Of a stretch of 64,000 bases of DNA, positions 1 to 9,854 are shown in pieces; position 1 is the stretch's first letter, and every line of letters begins with the position of its first letter. The notes beneath the pieces are model-generated. The model saw only the letters and a program-made list of their open reading frames with translations. It searched no databases and was not told the DNA's origin. The stretch is from Ruminococcus albus AD2013 (GTDB lineage: Bacteria; Bacillota; Clostridia; Oscillospirales; Ruminococcaceae): contig NZ_JAGS01000001.1 in the NCBI RefSeq assembly GCF_000526775.1, positions 1 through 64,000 of the forward strand. The letters run 5' to 3'. A program made the translations under genes and the position numbers.

Positions 1-650
1 AAGCAGGTTGCTTTCGTCATTCGTAAGGGTGCGCTGACAGACGCTCCGATGGTCGAGTACAAAAACGATAATACCATGGTACGTGAGGAGATAATCCGTC
101 ATATCGTTAGGATAAGTGGTGAAGATCCAATCGTTTCGACTACAGGTAAAGCAAGTCGTGAGCTTTTCGAGATAAGAGAGGCAAATGGACAGAGCCACAA
201 GTATGATTTTCTAACGGTTGGCAGCATGGGTCACAGCTCCTCAATAGCGTTTGGCGTAGCGATAAACAAGCCTGATAGTAAGGTTTGGTGCATTGATGGT
301 GATGGAGCTGTGCTGATGCACATGGGCAGCATGGCTGTTCTTGGTGCAAATAAGCCCGCAAATATGGTTCACATCGTAATAAACAACTCTGCACATGAAA
401 CTGTTGGTGGAATGCCTACGGTTGCTGGGCAGATAGATGTTGTTGGCGTGGCAAAAGCTTGCGGGTATCCGAATGCGGTTTGTGTTGATAGTTTTGAAAC
501 GCTTGACAGAGAGCTTGAAGCAGTTAAGGCCCGAAATGAGCTTTCTCTTATTTGAAGTAAAGTGTATATTGGTGCGAGAGATGATCTTGGGAGAACCTAC
601 TACTACAGCTATTGAGAATAAGCAGGAATTTTATGGAATATATTATTTAA
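1..650 (+). pseudogene. aepY: Phosphonopyruvate decarboxylase, C-terminal part, frameshifted near its end
   Basis: Thiamine-diphosphate enzyme that decarboxylates phosphonopyruvate to phosphonoacetaldehyde in 2-aminoethylphosphonate synthesis. The window opens inside the gene. The ThDP-binding motif is clear: GDGAVLMHMGSMAVLG followed about 20 residues later by the asparagine of VINNSAHETVGG. After KARNELS the frame is lost at about 540; the next frame gives FEVKC and PTTTAIENKQEF, and a further shift restores EF-MEYII and a stop at 648-650. Its partner, PEP mutase, would be expected upstream, outside the window. The gene is followed directly by glmS, suggesting a phosphonate-modified glycan pathway. 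The breaks may be sequencing errors (see the indel finding). The family could also be read as a sulfopyruvate decarboxylase beta-like subunit, which is less likely. Confidence 0.8.
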
Positions 651-666
651 TGTTGGAGATTTATCT

Positions 667-2527
667 ATGTGCGGCATAGTAGGCTTCACCGGAACAAAAC
701 AGGCAGCTCCCATACTTCTTGACGGGCTGGCAAAGCTCGAATACAGAGGCTATTGATTCGGCGGGTATCGCTGTTCGTGACGGTGTGAATGAAACTGAGA
801 TCTTAAAGGAAAAGGGCAAGCTGCGTGTGCTTGCGGAGATGACCGACAACGGCAATGCAGTCAAAGGTTGCTGCCGGTATAGGGACATACTAGATGGGCG
901 ACTCACGGAGAGCCCGTCTGCGGCTCAATGCTCACCCTCACGCTTCCGATGACGAGAATGTAATTGCCCGTGCCATAATGGTATCATCGAGAATTATCAG
1001 GAACTTGCGTGAAAAACTCACAAAGGAAAAGGCTACCACCTCAATTCGCAGACGATACCGAAGTTGCTGTCAAGCTGATCGGACTACTATTACAAAGAAG
1101 TACAACGAGGGTCCCGTGGATTCTATCGTTCGTGCTATGCTACGTATACGCGGCTCTTATGCATTGTGTGTTATGTTCAAAGAATATCCCGACCGAGATC
1201 TACACCGCTCGTAAAGACAGCCCGATGATAATCGGTATTGCCGATGGTGAAACTTATGTAGCTTCTGATGTTCCGGCCAATTCTGAAATACACCCGTAAT
1301 GTGTACTATATTGGCAATAACGAGATAGCAAAGCTCGAAAAAGGAAAGGCTACTTTCTATAACATAGATCAAGAAGAAATCCACAAAGCCATTGAAAGAA
1401 AATCAAATGGGATGCCGAGTCTGCCGAAAAGGGCGGATATGAGCATTTCATGCTGAAAGAAATTCATGAACAGCCGAAGGTCATTCGTGACACCATCAAT
1501 TCCGTTGTCAAGGACGGCGTTATCAGCTTTGAAAAGCGTTGGTTTGACCGACGAGGGATATGCGAAATATCGAGCAGATATACATTGTTGGCCTGTGGCT
1601 CGGCGTACCATGTCGGCATGGCGGCTCAGTATGTAATAGAAGGAACTGACAAGTCTTTCGGTTCGTGTTGAGCTTGCAAGCGAGTTCCGTTACAGAAAGA
1701 TGAAACTGAAACAGAACAGTCCTTGTTATCATCATCAGCCAGTCGGGTGAAACTTGCCGATAGCCTAGCGGCACTTCGCTCTGCCAAGGATCAGGGCATT
1801 CAAAACGCTTGGTATCGTGAATGTTGTGGGCTCGTCTATCGCAAGAGAAGCGGATAATGTATTCTACACTCTTGCAGGTCCCGAAATATCCGTTGCAACA
1901 AACAAAGGCGTATAGCACACAGCTTATTGCAGGTTATCTGCTCGCTCTCCCAGTTTGCAAAGGCAAGAGAGGAAATCTCCGACGAGAGATATGCCGAGCT
2001 TATCAATGAGATAAATACCATTCCCGAAAAGATCAGCCGTATTCTTGAAGATAAGGAGCGCATACAGTGGTTCTCCACCAAGCTGTCGGCATCAAGGACG
2101 CTTTTTTCATCGGTCGAGGTATCGACTATGCAATCAGCCTTGAGGGCAGCCTGAAAATGAAAGAGATCAGCTATATCCATTCTGAAGCGTATGCTGCGGG
2201 TGAGCTGAAACACGGTCCTATCAGCCTTATCGAAGATGGAACTGTGGTCATCAGCGTTGTGACCCAGCCAGAGTTGTATGAGAAGACTGTCAGCAACATG
2301 GTTGAGGTCAAGAGTCGTGGCGCACACGTTCTGGACTGACAACCTACGGCAACTATGCGATGGAGGATACCGCCGATTTCACGGTGTATATCCCGAAGAT
2401 GGATCCGCTGTTCGCAGGAAGTCTGTCGGTTATTCCGTTGCAGCTGATGGGTTATTACGTTTCTGTCGGCAAGGGCTATGACGTTGACAAGCCTAGAAAT
2501 CTCGCAAAGAGCGTTACTGTTGAATAA
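667..2527 (+). pseudogene. glmS: Glutamine-fructose-6-phosphate aminotransferase, many frameshifts
   Basis: GlmS makes glucosamine-6-phosphate from fructose-6-phosphate and glutamine, the entry to amino-sugar synthesis. The start MCGIVGFTG supplies the N-terminal nucleophile Cys of the glutaminase domain, and the gene ends in the family signature KPRNLAKSVTVE. Between them the whole protein can be stitched from all three frames: EYRGY/DSAGIAV, the SIS-domain pieces IISQSGET and ELKHGPISLIE, and others. More than ten single-base indels are needed, for example an extra T in ggctattgattcgg and a missing G before ctgacaacctacgg. The residues between breaks are well conserved, which is unusual for an old pseudogene. 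It lies 16 bases after aepY and just before a sugar acetyltransferase-like gene, so it may be an accessory GlmS of a glycan cluster rather than the housekeeping copy. Confidence 0.85.
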
Positions 2528-2537
2528 GGAGAAAGCT

Positions 2538-3209
2538 ATGTACACAATTTCCGATCTCTATGATCTTGATCACACCACTTGCTAAGGACTACCTTAGCAA
2601 ATTTACATACCCCTGGGAAGCACTCAGTGGCATAAAGGATTTTATCCTTGAACTCGGCAAAACCTTAGACCCTAACGAATATGAGCTTCGAGAGGAAGGC
2701 GTTTGGGTACACAAGACTGCAAAGGTTTTCCCGACTGCTTATCTTGGTGCGCCATGCATCATCGGACCGAATACCGAAGTACGTCATTGTGCATTCATTC
2801 GTGGTTCTGCTCTTGTAGGTGCAGACTGTGTTGTGGGTAAACAGTGTTGAACTGAAGAATGTTATTCTGTTCGACCACGTTCAGACTCCGCACTACAATT
2901 ATGTTGGCGACAGCATTCTCGGCTATTTCAGCCACATGGGTGCAGGCTCGATCACATCAAATGTGAAAGTCCGATAAAAAGAATGTTATCGTCCGTGACG
3001 GGAGTGAGAAAGTCGAGACAGGTATCAAGAAGTTTGGTGCGATGATAGGCGACTATGTTGAGGTTGGCTGTAATGCCGTCTGCAATCCAGGTACTGTCAT
3101 TGGTAGACATAGTAATGTTTATCCGACCTCTTGCGTAAGGGGCGTTGTGCCTGCTGATTCTATTTGGAAGGATAATGGGGAGATCATTCATAAAGAAGAC
3201 AGGGAATAA
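2538..3209 (+). pseudogene. Hexapeptide-repeat sugar nucleotidyl/acetyltransferase (GlmU C-domain-like), frameshifted
   Basis: Starts MYTISDLYDLDHT ten bases after glmS behind an AAGGAG site, and reads in pieces through a left-handed beta-helix protein: WVHKTAKVFPTAYLGAPCIIG, NVILFDHVQTPHYNYVGDSI, GYFSHMGAGSITSNVK, IGDYVEVGCNAVCNPGTVIG. These are GlmU-type hexapeptide repeats, in a short protein of about 220 residues without the N-terminal pyrophosphorylase domain. At least three indels (near 2570, 2850 and 2970) break it. The position after glmS suggests amino-sugar acetylation or UDP-sugar formation for a surface polymer. Substrate cannot be told from sequence. As in glmS, the peptide is intact between breaks. 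Confidence 0.7.
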
Positions 3210-3213
3210 CGAT

Positions 3214-3238
3214 GAAGCACCTTTCGGGGTGCTTTTTC
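3214..3238 (+). terminator. Rho-independent terminator after the glmS cluster
   Basis: AGCACC-tttcgg-GGTGCT stem followed by a T run, four bases after the preceding stop. Confidence 0.8.
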
Positions 3239-3263
3239 AAAAACATCAAGGAGTGAAGCTGAA

Positions 3264-4454
3264 ATGAAATTGACCACGACTCAAGTTGCATTATTAGAAG
3301 CAATAAAAGCTTCACTATTTGATATTGAGCCTAATTTTCCTGCTGATACAGATTGGGATGAGGTAGTAAAAGAAGCTAAGGCTCAGACTGTTTTGGGGAT
3401 AATTAGCCCTGTTATTCCAGTTAAGGACGTAAGTGTCGAAATGGGTAAGGCAACGTATATGAGGATTCTGTTTGAACAGGATAAACTCATAAAGTTGCTT
3501 GATGCCAATGATATTCCTTGTGTTATTCTTAAAGGATCTGCTGCTGCGCAGTATTATCCAAAGCCGTATTTGCGAGCTATGGGTGATATTGATATTCTTG
3601 TCACTCGTGATAGATTTGAAGAGGCTGTTGAATTACTAGAAAGTAACGGATATATTTATGTCCATAACAAGGATGAGAATGGTCATATGTTAGCATATGA
3701 ACGAAATATCGTATATAAGAAAAACGGAATAATAATAGAATTACATCACCATTTTAGTTCTGAAGGTTTTGATATGGATGATATTCTTGAACAAGGAATA
3801 TATAAACGAGAGTATCGCGAACTGGACGGATATAAAATACCGGTGCTGCCGGATATAGAAAATGGACTTGTACTTTTGGGGCACATCAATCAGCATATGA
3901 GAGGTTGTGATCTTGGGTTACGTCAAATCATAGATTGGGAAGTTTTTCTTCATAAGGCCATGGATCGTAATTTGTGGGATAATAAATATATTCCTATTGC
4001 AAGAAGTATCGGATTAGACGAATTGGCCATTGAATACAACAGAAATGTGTGTCGAATACTTTGGTCTACCTAATGATCTGAATTTGGTAATGAAATCCAA
4101 AAGTGTTTTAGAAGAGTATTTGAATGTTTTATTTCGAAACTGGTAACTTTGGTAGAAAGGCAAATAATTCATCAGAAAAGAAAACTGATAAAAGAATCAT
4201 GTCTACAGCGTACAATATAAGAAGACTTGGTTTTTTTCGTTATTTTCAAAGCATTGGACGACATACATGGAAATCCTGTCAAAAAACACTCATTTCTAAT
4301 TCCTTTTGCTTGGATCTATGGTATAGTCAGAACTTTGATGAAAGGGATATCTTCAAACGTTAATATAAAAAGTATAAAGAAACAAGTAAAGAGAGGTAAT
4401 GACAGGCTTTCAATAAATCAGAAAATTGGCGTAAGGACAAAAAATACGCAATGA
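3264..4454 (+). pseudogene. Uncharacterised nucleotidyltransferase (NTP_transf_5 type), frameshifted in the last third
   Basis: Start at 3264 follows an AAGGAG site. The first 260 codons read cleanly and contain the nucleotidyltransferase core LKGSAAAQYY...RAMGDIDILV, with the GDIDILV acidic metal-binding pair, then a helical region (GHINQHMRGCDLGLRQIIDW) typical of this family, often found next to polysaccharide genes. From about 4045 the protein continues in other frames: YFGLPNDLNLVMKS, then GNFGRKANNSSEKKT, then KHSFLIPFAWIYGIVRTL, ending at 4454. Three single-base shifts are enough to restore about 395 residues. Substrate unknown. It is separated from the glmS group by a terminator. Confidence 0.7.
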
Positions 4455-4500
4455 ACGGTGATTTAACAGCCATTTCGTTAATGAGAATATTTTGCGATAT

Positions 4501-4539
4501 AAAAGTGCACTAGGATTCAAAACTCCAAAATGCACTTTT
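4501..4539 (+). terminator. Inverted repeat, possible terminator
   Basis: Perfect 9-bp arms AAAAGTGCA / TGCACTTTT separated by 21 bases, between the nucleotidyltransferase gene and the next promoter. The arms end in A and T runs, so it could act in both directions. Confidence 0.5.
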
Positions 4540-4559
4540 AAAAGACACGAAAGTTTAGG

Positions 4560-4588
4560 TTGACAACTAATTGCTTATTTGCTATAAT
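4560..4588 (+). promoter_or_regulatory. Sigma-A type promoter
   Basis: TTGACA, 17-base spacer, TATAAT: a perfect consensus 39 bases before the start of the pRiA4b ORF-3-type gene, whose ribosome site is AGGAG. Confidence 0.8.
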
Positions 4589-4626
4589 ATACCCATCAGC
4601 TGAAATAAATATTAGGAGTGCTACCT

Positions 4627-6340
4627 ATGAGTGAGCGGGACATCTACCAAAAGGTCATATCTATATACAATGAAACTGAGTCGGTAAAGGATACTGTTGC
4701 TGAAACTGGTCTTTCCAAAGTTAAGGTACAGAGGATACTTATCACCGAAGGTCTTTGGTGCAGCAGGAGTAGTCTTGAGATAGGTGAACTTTATGTACAA
4801 GGGCTTTCGACAGAGGAAATTGCCGAAAAGCTTCATATGACAGTGAAAAATGTACAGGCGTATATTCCTTATAGCAGGGGAGTATATGGTAATTCTTCTT
4901 CAAATGATGCCGAATGGAGCAGCGAGTACAGAAAGCGTATGAAGCTGGCCGCGCAAAGAATGAAAAGAGGGAATAGTACGGAAATAAGCATCGAGAAAAT
5001 ACCTGAGATCAAAGCTGATTTTACAAACTTTAATATTCCCGTCAAGTGCGAGGAGAACAAAAACTGTGTTCTCCGGCTAAGACTGGAACTGGTGGATTCG
5101 GATTCAAAGCAGCCGGAACTGGACAGTGATGCTCTGAAACTTGCTAAGGCTGAAAGCTCAATAAGCAGAACAGTTCTTGTCCAGGGCAATATGACCCTTC
5201 ATTCAATGCACTATATGATCCAGAAGCTGTTTGGCTGGCAGAACTCGCATCTTCACAATTTCAGCCTGCCCGATGACATATTTAAAAAGCTGACAGAGAA
5301 TAAAACAAATCAGTGGGCAGAACTTGTGGGAACTCTGTTTTATCTACATGATGAAGATGTTGATGACAGTTATGCCGATGATGACTATATGCAGAATAAG
5401 AGCTTCAAGACCTGGCTGAAAACATAAGTACACCGATAATGATTATCTGTCGGTATGTAACACTTATTCGGATAATAGGAGAAAGATCAGCAAGCTGGGC
5501 GAACATATAGATCTTAAGGCAGATAGTTCCCTCAGAGAAACCATATATGAGCAAGATCCAAACTATCTGCTTGAAAATCTGCGTATCAATGAATTGATGA
5601 TAAGCTGCTCGGATGATGCGTTCTCAGTTCCTGAATGGAAAGCAAGAATACTCAGTTCAATGGCTGATACAGAAGAAATCGAAGAGTTGACTACGTCAAA
5701 CCAAAAGCAAGCAGAAGCACTCAATGAAGCTGTACGGCAGCTTCTTACATGGAGGACGAGCTATTGCAATCTGATGGAGATAGGTTTTGAAAATCCATCC
5801 AAGATAAAAAACGCTTACGGAATGACTGCTGATGATGCTATTGCCGAACATAAGGCTTCTTTAAAATACTGGAGTATAGCATCAAATGATCTTTTTAAAC
5901 TTAGACCAAAACTTATCCCTAACGTTAGCGAATTATATTATCATTATGATTACGGTGACGATTGGTGCGTGAAGATCACCTGCGAAGAAATCTATGACAG
6001 AATAAACTTCTTGAATTATCAAGCAAAGGACGGCTGGTCAAGAGTTGATGTATTTACATACGATGATGCACGCAAAAACTACAAATACAAAGACAGCAAA
6101 CACTCTGAGGTGTGTGAAGAACTGAGACAGACGCTTGTTAAGATAGACATCGGAAACAAGCCTGTTTGTATTGGAACTGATGGCCTTAACGTTTGTGACG
6201 ATGTGGGTGGAATTTACGGTTTTATCGAATTTCTGAAAGAAATCGATGACCACTCAAATCCGAAACGTGAAGAAACGCTGAACTGGGCGAGATTTCTTGG
6301 CTGGACAGGAAGAAAGAGCAAACCTGAGAATATGCTCTAA
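4627..6340 (+). pseudogene. Plasmid pRiA4b ORF-3 family protein with N-terminal helix-turn-helix, one frameshift
   Basis: The ATG at 4627 is preferred over the GTG at 4618 because AGGAG lies 8 bases before it. The N-terminus holds two short HTH-like stretches (VKDTVAETGLSKVKVQRIL and STEEIAEKLHMTVKNVQAYI). The pRiA4b ORF-3 domain begins at about residue 130 (NCVLRLRLELVDSDS, MTLHSMHYMIQKLFGWQNSH, HNFSL). The frame stops at 5425-5427 after TWLK, but the +1 frame is open immediately from 5426 and runs to 6340 with the rest of the family pattern (YHYDYGDDW, FLGWTG near the end). One base change would restore about 570 residues. Function of the family is unknown; it is common on mobile elements. 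Confidence 0.7.
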
Positions 6341-6353
6341 AGAATATATGGTG

Positions 6354-6632
6354 AACTCTTGCAGCAATAGCAACTTTATAGCTTTTTCCTGAAGTAAAAT
6401 TCTTGGGAGATATAAAAAATGTGTCAGTGATATTCTGTGTCTGTACGGAATTGCTGTATATCTGGCAGGGAAGTGGAGAGTTCAGGCACAGAATATCACT
6501 GGAACGGTTTACACTTCTCCTAAAAATCTCACACCCGGTAAGACCTACAAGGTAGCGATCGCTGCAAGAGTTAACGGAAAATGGGATACTGCTAATGCTA
6601 TAAAGAATGCTGTTACCGTTACAATAAAGTAA
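6354..6632. repeat. Two opposed fragments of the LRR-protein C-terminal module
   Basis: On the plus strand 6444-6632 encodes YGIAVYLAGKWRVQAQNIT...KTYKVAIAA...AVTVTIK and a stop, the last 62 residues of the tail found on the surface proteins at 44-56 kb. On the minus strand 6446-6354 encodes VQTQNITDTFFISPKNFTSG and KSYKVAIAARV, the same module. The two copies therefore form 93-bp imperfect inverted arms (6354-6446 and 6480-6572) around a 33-base centre. Neither fragment has a start codon or repeat domain, so both are remnants. Confidence 0.75.
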
Positions 6633-6940
6633 CACAAGAATAAGATCCGACACATATTTTGATGTGTTATATTGAAAGAGCAGTCGACTAACGCCCAAAA
6701 ATCCGGTAGAATAAAATAATGACGCCGAAAAGTTCCAAAGAAGAATCCCTACAGCTATCAGGTGAACTCAGTCTGAAAAAAGCTGCTCATCAAACAGTGA
6801 TCCATATCGACTGCTGTTGTTAGATCTTGCCGCGGAAAATTTTTTTGAAAAAGTGAAACTTTTTCCGATGCAGATGTGTATTATGAGTGTAAAGGTCCTG
6901 AAAAGACCCTATGAAACGTTTCAAAAAAGGAAGATCTATA

Positions 6941-7414
6941 ATGACAGAAGAAAAATTCCTATGGGCATATGAAGAATTCAGAAAAACGGTATATTCCGTC
7001 ATATACAGTTATGTGCGGAATACCGATGATGCTTCTGAGCTTTCGCAGGATACCTTTATAAAGCTATACACATACGACGGTGACTTTTTTTCAGACGAGC
7101 ACATGAAGGCATGGCTTATCAGAGTTGCCATAAACAACTGCAACAATCATTTCCGAAACCAAAAACATATTTCTGCTTCTCCCATTCCCGATGATCTTCT
7201 CTCGGATGAAGAACCTGAGTTTGATGAGATCATTTGCGAGGTCATGAAACTTCCTGAAAAGTACAGAATACCCATCCATCTGTTTTACTATGAAGAGTAC
7301 AGTATAAGCGAAATAGCAAATATCCTTGAACTCCCGGAAGCTACTGTTAAGACAAGGCTGAAACGAGGCAGGGACAAACTAAAAAAAACTCTCAGAAAGG
7401 AAGATTGGCTGTGA
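6941..7414 (+). CDS. ECF-type RNA polymerase sigma factor
   Basis: Small sigma-70 family protein (157 residues) that would direct RNA polymerase to a limited regulon. Region 2 is visible at residues 10-70 (FRKTVYSVIYSYVRNTDDAS, ELSQDTFIKLY, WLIRVAINNCNNHFRN) and region 4 at 110-150 (LPEKYRIPIHLFYYEEYSIS, EIANILELPEATVKTRLKRG), the latter the DNA-binding helix-turn-helix. The ATG at 6941 has a GGAAG ribosome site 8 bases upstream; an in-frame ATG at 6911 is possible but lacks one. The stop overlaps the start of the next gene (GTGA), a typical sigma/anti-sigma arrangement. The signal sensed is unknown. Confidence 0.88.
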   Translation: MTEEKFLWAYEEFRKTVYSVIYSYVRNTDDASELSQDTFIKLYTYDGDFFSDEHMKAWLIRVAINNCNNHFRNQKHISASPIPDDLLSDEEPEFDEIICEVMKLPEKYRIPIHLFYYEEYSISEIANILELPEATVKTRLKRGRDKLKKTLRKEDWL

Positions 7415-8523
7415 ACGAAAATCGCTATAAAAAGGCAATGGACGACGTATGTGATAAACACTTCAACTTAACACCAGCAGAAATGCTTGAAAAAGCAAAG
7501 ACATCTGCTAATACAGAAAGGAATATCACAATGAAACAATCAACCAAAAGAAGTATAATACGCAAGATCATTATAACATCTGCTGCCTGCCTGGCAATAA
7601 CGGGTACAGCTGTATCGGCTATCGGCATCGGTCCGTTTGGCGAGACATTCAGCCGTTTCTTCGGTGAAGATGAAACAACAGCAGAGATCATCGATCAGGG
7701 ACATTACTGCAATATCGGTCAGGAACAGTCTGACGGAATATTCACAGTCACGCTTGATTCGGTAACAGGCGACAAGATATCTCCTAAAATTATTTTTGAT
7801 GTCACAGTAAATGACGAGACCCTTGCTTCAAAGAACGACAGGATCCATCTTTTCGCCTATATCCTCGACGAGAACAATTATAATAATCACCTTGACGAAT
7901 ATGGAATGTGTGACGCATACGGAAAAAAAGACCCCGAAGTCAGCAATTTATATCACGTCTGCCTGGACGGTCCTTCAGCATTTATGGTGAACGAAGAGGA
8001 GGTCATCGCAGCAGTTAAGCAGATAAGCTTTGAAAGTGATCCGGTAAATCAGAAATTTGACTATGATGTGGATATGGAGTACAGATTCATAGTTCCGGAT
8101 CATGCACTGAAGGATTCTTATTTCGATTTATACAACGGAATAACCCTCAGCAGCGGAAACGTTGACTACGATCTGATATATGCAGAGTACGGTTCATACG
8201 AATCATCATTCGGATTCAACTTTAATTTCCTTGAAACAGATCTTGCAGGCGGCGAGACAGATTATAACAACGTAATGGATAAATTCAATGTCGACTGGCA
8301 AAAATTTGCAAGGCAATTCGTCCTCACAGTTGACGGCATTGAATACTCTCCAAAGGAAATCGGCTACTCCTATTGTCTCGCTGATGATGAAACTTATGTC
8401 ACAGATAGTGAAACTGTTGAAGCCGGAAAATGCAAAACATGGATGAGTTTCCCTGGCATTGACTATACACGTGCTGAAAATATCACACTTACAGCAGGCG
8501 GAGAGACATATATACTTAAATAA
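7411..8523 (+). CDS. Membrane-anchored anti-sigma factor (DUF4179-like)
   Basis: Predicted partner of the ECF sigma factor. The GTG at 7411 overlaps the sigma stop codon and follows AGAAAGGA at 9 bases, so translation is probably coupled; a TTG at 7405 is the alternative. The protein (370 residues) has a short cytoplasmic N-terminus (NENRYKKAMDDVCDKHFNLT) likely to bind sigma, one membrane segment at about residues 50-68 (IIITSAACLAITGTAVSAIG), then about 300 extracytoplasmic residues rich in Asp, Tyr and Asn with no enzyme motif. The layout matches DUF4179-type anti-sigma proteins. No dedicated protease is adjacent. Confidence 0.75.
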   Translation: MNENRYKKAMDDVCDKHFNLTPAEMLEKAKTSANTERNITMKQSTKRSIIRKIIITSAACLAITGTAVSAIGIGPFGETFSRFFGEDETTAEIIDQGHYCNIGQEQSDGIFTVTLDSVTGDKISPKIIFDVTVNDETLASKNDRIHLFAYILDENNYNNHLDEYGMCDAYGKKDPEVSNLYHVCLDGPSAFMVNEEEVIAAVKQISFESDPVNQKFDYDVDMEYRFIVPDHALKDSYFDLYNGITLSSGNVDYDLIYAEYGSYESSFGFNFNFLETDLAGGETDYNNVMDKFNVDWQKFARQFVLTVDGIEYSPKEIGYSYCLADDETYVTDSETVEAGKCKTWMSFPGIDYTRAENITLTAGGETYILK

Positions 8524-8883
8524 GGATAAATATGAAGAACGTGATAAAGGTAATGCCGCACCAACAATGTTATGTCAAGATAAATTAACGTTATATAACC
8601 ATCGTTCCGGTATGCGATATACTCCGTACAGAGGATCGGCTCAAGTAACAAAATGGGGTCAGGCTTATATTTGCTGCCCTGTATTTGAAAAAAACGGCGA
8701 TCCACCTCAGGAATGGACGTCAGCCATCGAAGATTTATACCACATTAGTCCATTTTTTACAGGTTGATTAGTGGAATTACCTTTTGATAGCTGACCAAAA
8801 TAAGTCCGAGAAAAACTAAGTTGGTGAAATATTTCGTAAAGAATCATAAGTCATCCAAATACTGCATTTTTGCAGTATCAGGA
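8524..8883. other. Region without a convincing gene
   Basis: An open frame overlapping the anti-sigma 3' end continues to 8767 (LTLYNHRSGMRYTPYRG, VTKWGQAYICC), but it has no start of its own, no ribosome site and no family I can name. It may be the end of a decayed mobile-element gene. The right side is the target of the IS66 insertion at 8884. Confidence 0.4.
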
Positions 8884-8977
8884 GTAACCGCCAACCACCC
8901 CCAGCCAATGACAAAGTTAGCAAAGAATGATATAATTACTCTGAAGGCAAATCGAAACCTGAAAGGAGTAAGATATC

Positions 8978-9352
8978 ATGGGAAGAATACGCGAGATAAA
9001 AAAGCAGGTGCGTCACAAAGAATGGGCGGCAATGGTACAGGAATGTCAGAGCAGCGGAAAGAAAGTCGAAGAATGGTGCAATGAGAACGGCATCAATATC
9101 AGTACCTACTACAAAAGGTTGAATGTGATCAGAACCGAGCTTATCGAAGAAAGCGAAAATCAGAGTATCGTTCCGGTAAGTGTTTCCGCTGCTGTTTCGG
9201 ATGCGAGCAATTCGGTTATCGCGAATGCAGTGAAGAAATGCAGTTGTGAGGATAAGATAATGATGCGCAAGAACGGCATCGAGATCGAGCTGCCTCAGAA
9301 TATATCCGGAGATATTGTGCTCGCATTGCTTCGGGGACTGAGCCAATGCTGA
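8978..9352 (+). CDS. tnpA: IS66 accessory protein TnpA
   Basis: 124 residues, start behind AAAGGAG. The N-terminal half is a helix-turn-helix typical of IS66 TnpA (EWAAMVQECQSSGKKVEEWC, NENGINISTYYKRLNVIR), and the C-terminal half contains the KNGIEIELPQNISGDIVLAL segment that is also seen in the copy at 15039. It helps transposition by the IS66 DDE enzyme, probably through end binding. Its stop overlaps the start of tnpB by 7 bases. Confidence 0.9.
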   Translation: MGRIREIKKQVRHKEWAAMVQECQSSGKKVEEWCNENGINISTYYKRLNVIRTELIEESENQSIVPVSVSAAVSDASNSVIANAVKKCSCEDKIMMRKNGIEIELPQNISGDIVLALLRGLSQC

Positions 9353-9702
9353 AAGAACTGTCAGCTGCCAATATCTACATCGTGTGCGGGCATACGGATA
9401 TGAGAAAATCTATTGATGGCCTTGCTGCTATCGTACAGCGGAAGTTTGATCTCGACTTATTCTCGGATAGCCTGTTCCTGTTCTGCGGAAGGCGCAGGGA
9501 TCGACTGAAAGCACTATTGTGGGAGGGTGACGGTTTTCTGCTGTTCTACAAACGGCTTGAAAATGGTCGTTTCAACTGGCCACGCAATGAGCAGGAAGTA
9601 AGGGATATTACGAGAGAGCAATTCATATGGCTGATGCAGGGGCTGTCTATCGACCAGCCGAAAGCAATAAAAAAGATCAGCGGTGGTGTGGATATATGCT
9701 GA
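9346..9702 (+). CDS. tnpB: IS66 accessory protein TnpB (Orf2-like)
   Basis: 118 residues with the family hallmarks: IYIVCGHTDMRKSIDGLAAI near the N-terminus, LFLFCGRRRDRLKALLWEGD in the middle and FNWPRNEQEVRDIT near the end. TnpB is required with TnpA and TnpC for IS66 transposition; its biochemical role is unknown. The overlap with tnpA suggests coupled translation. This intact copy shows what the interrupted copy at 15350 has lost. Confidence 0.92.
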   Translation: MLKELSAANIYIVCGHTDMRKSIDGLAAIVQRKFDLDLFSDSLFLFCGRRRDRLKALLWEGDGFLLFYKRLENGRFNWPRNEQEVRDITREQFIWLMQGLSIDQPKAIKKISGGVDIC

Positions 9703-9854
9703 ATATCCAACACTAAATCTGCACATAAATGTTGACAATATTTCTCTGCCCGGAAAGCAGTGAAAAGCGTTCTTTTTCTTGAAAAATCGGGCGGTTTGTG
9801 GTATAATTAAAGTATCGGGAACCACTGAAAAAAACAAGAAAAGGAGCGCTTTTT

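Noticed and set aside
6720..6824. Short frame MTPKSSKEESLQLSGELSLK...
   Set aside because: 34 codons, no ribosome site and no context; not listed as a gene.
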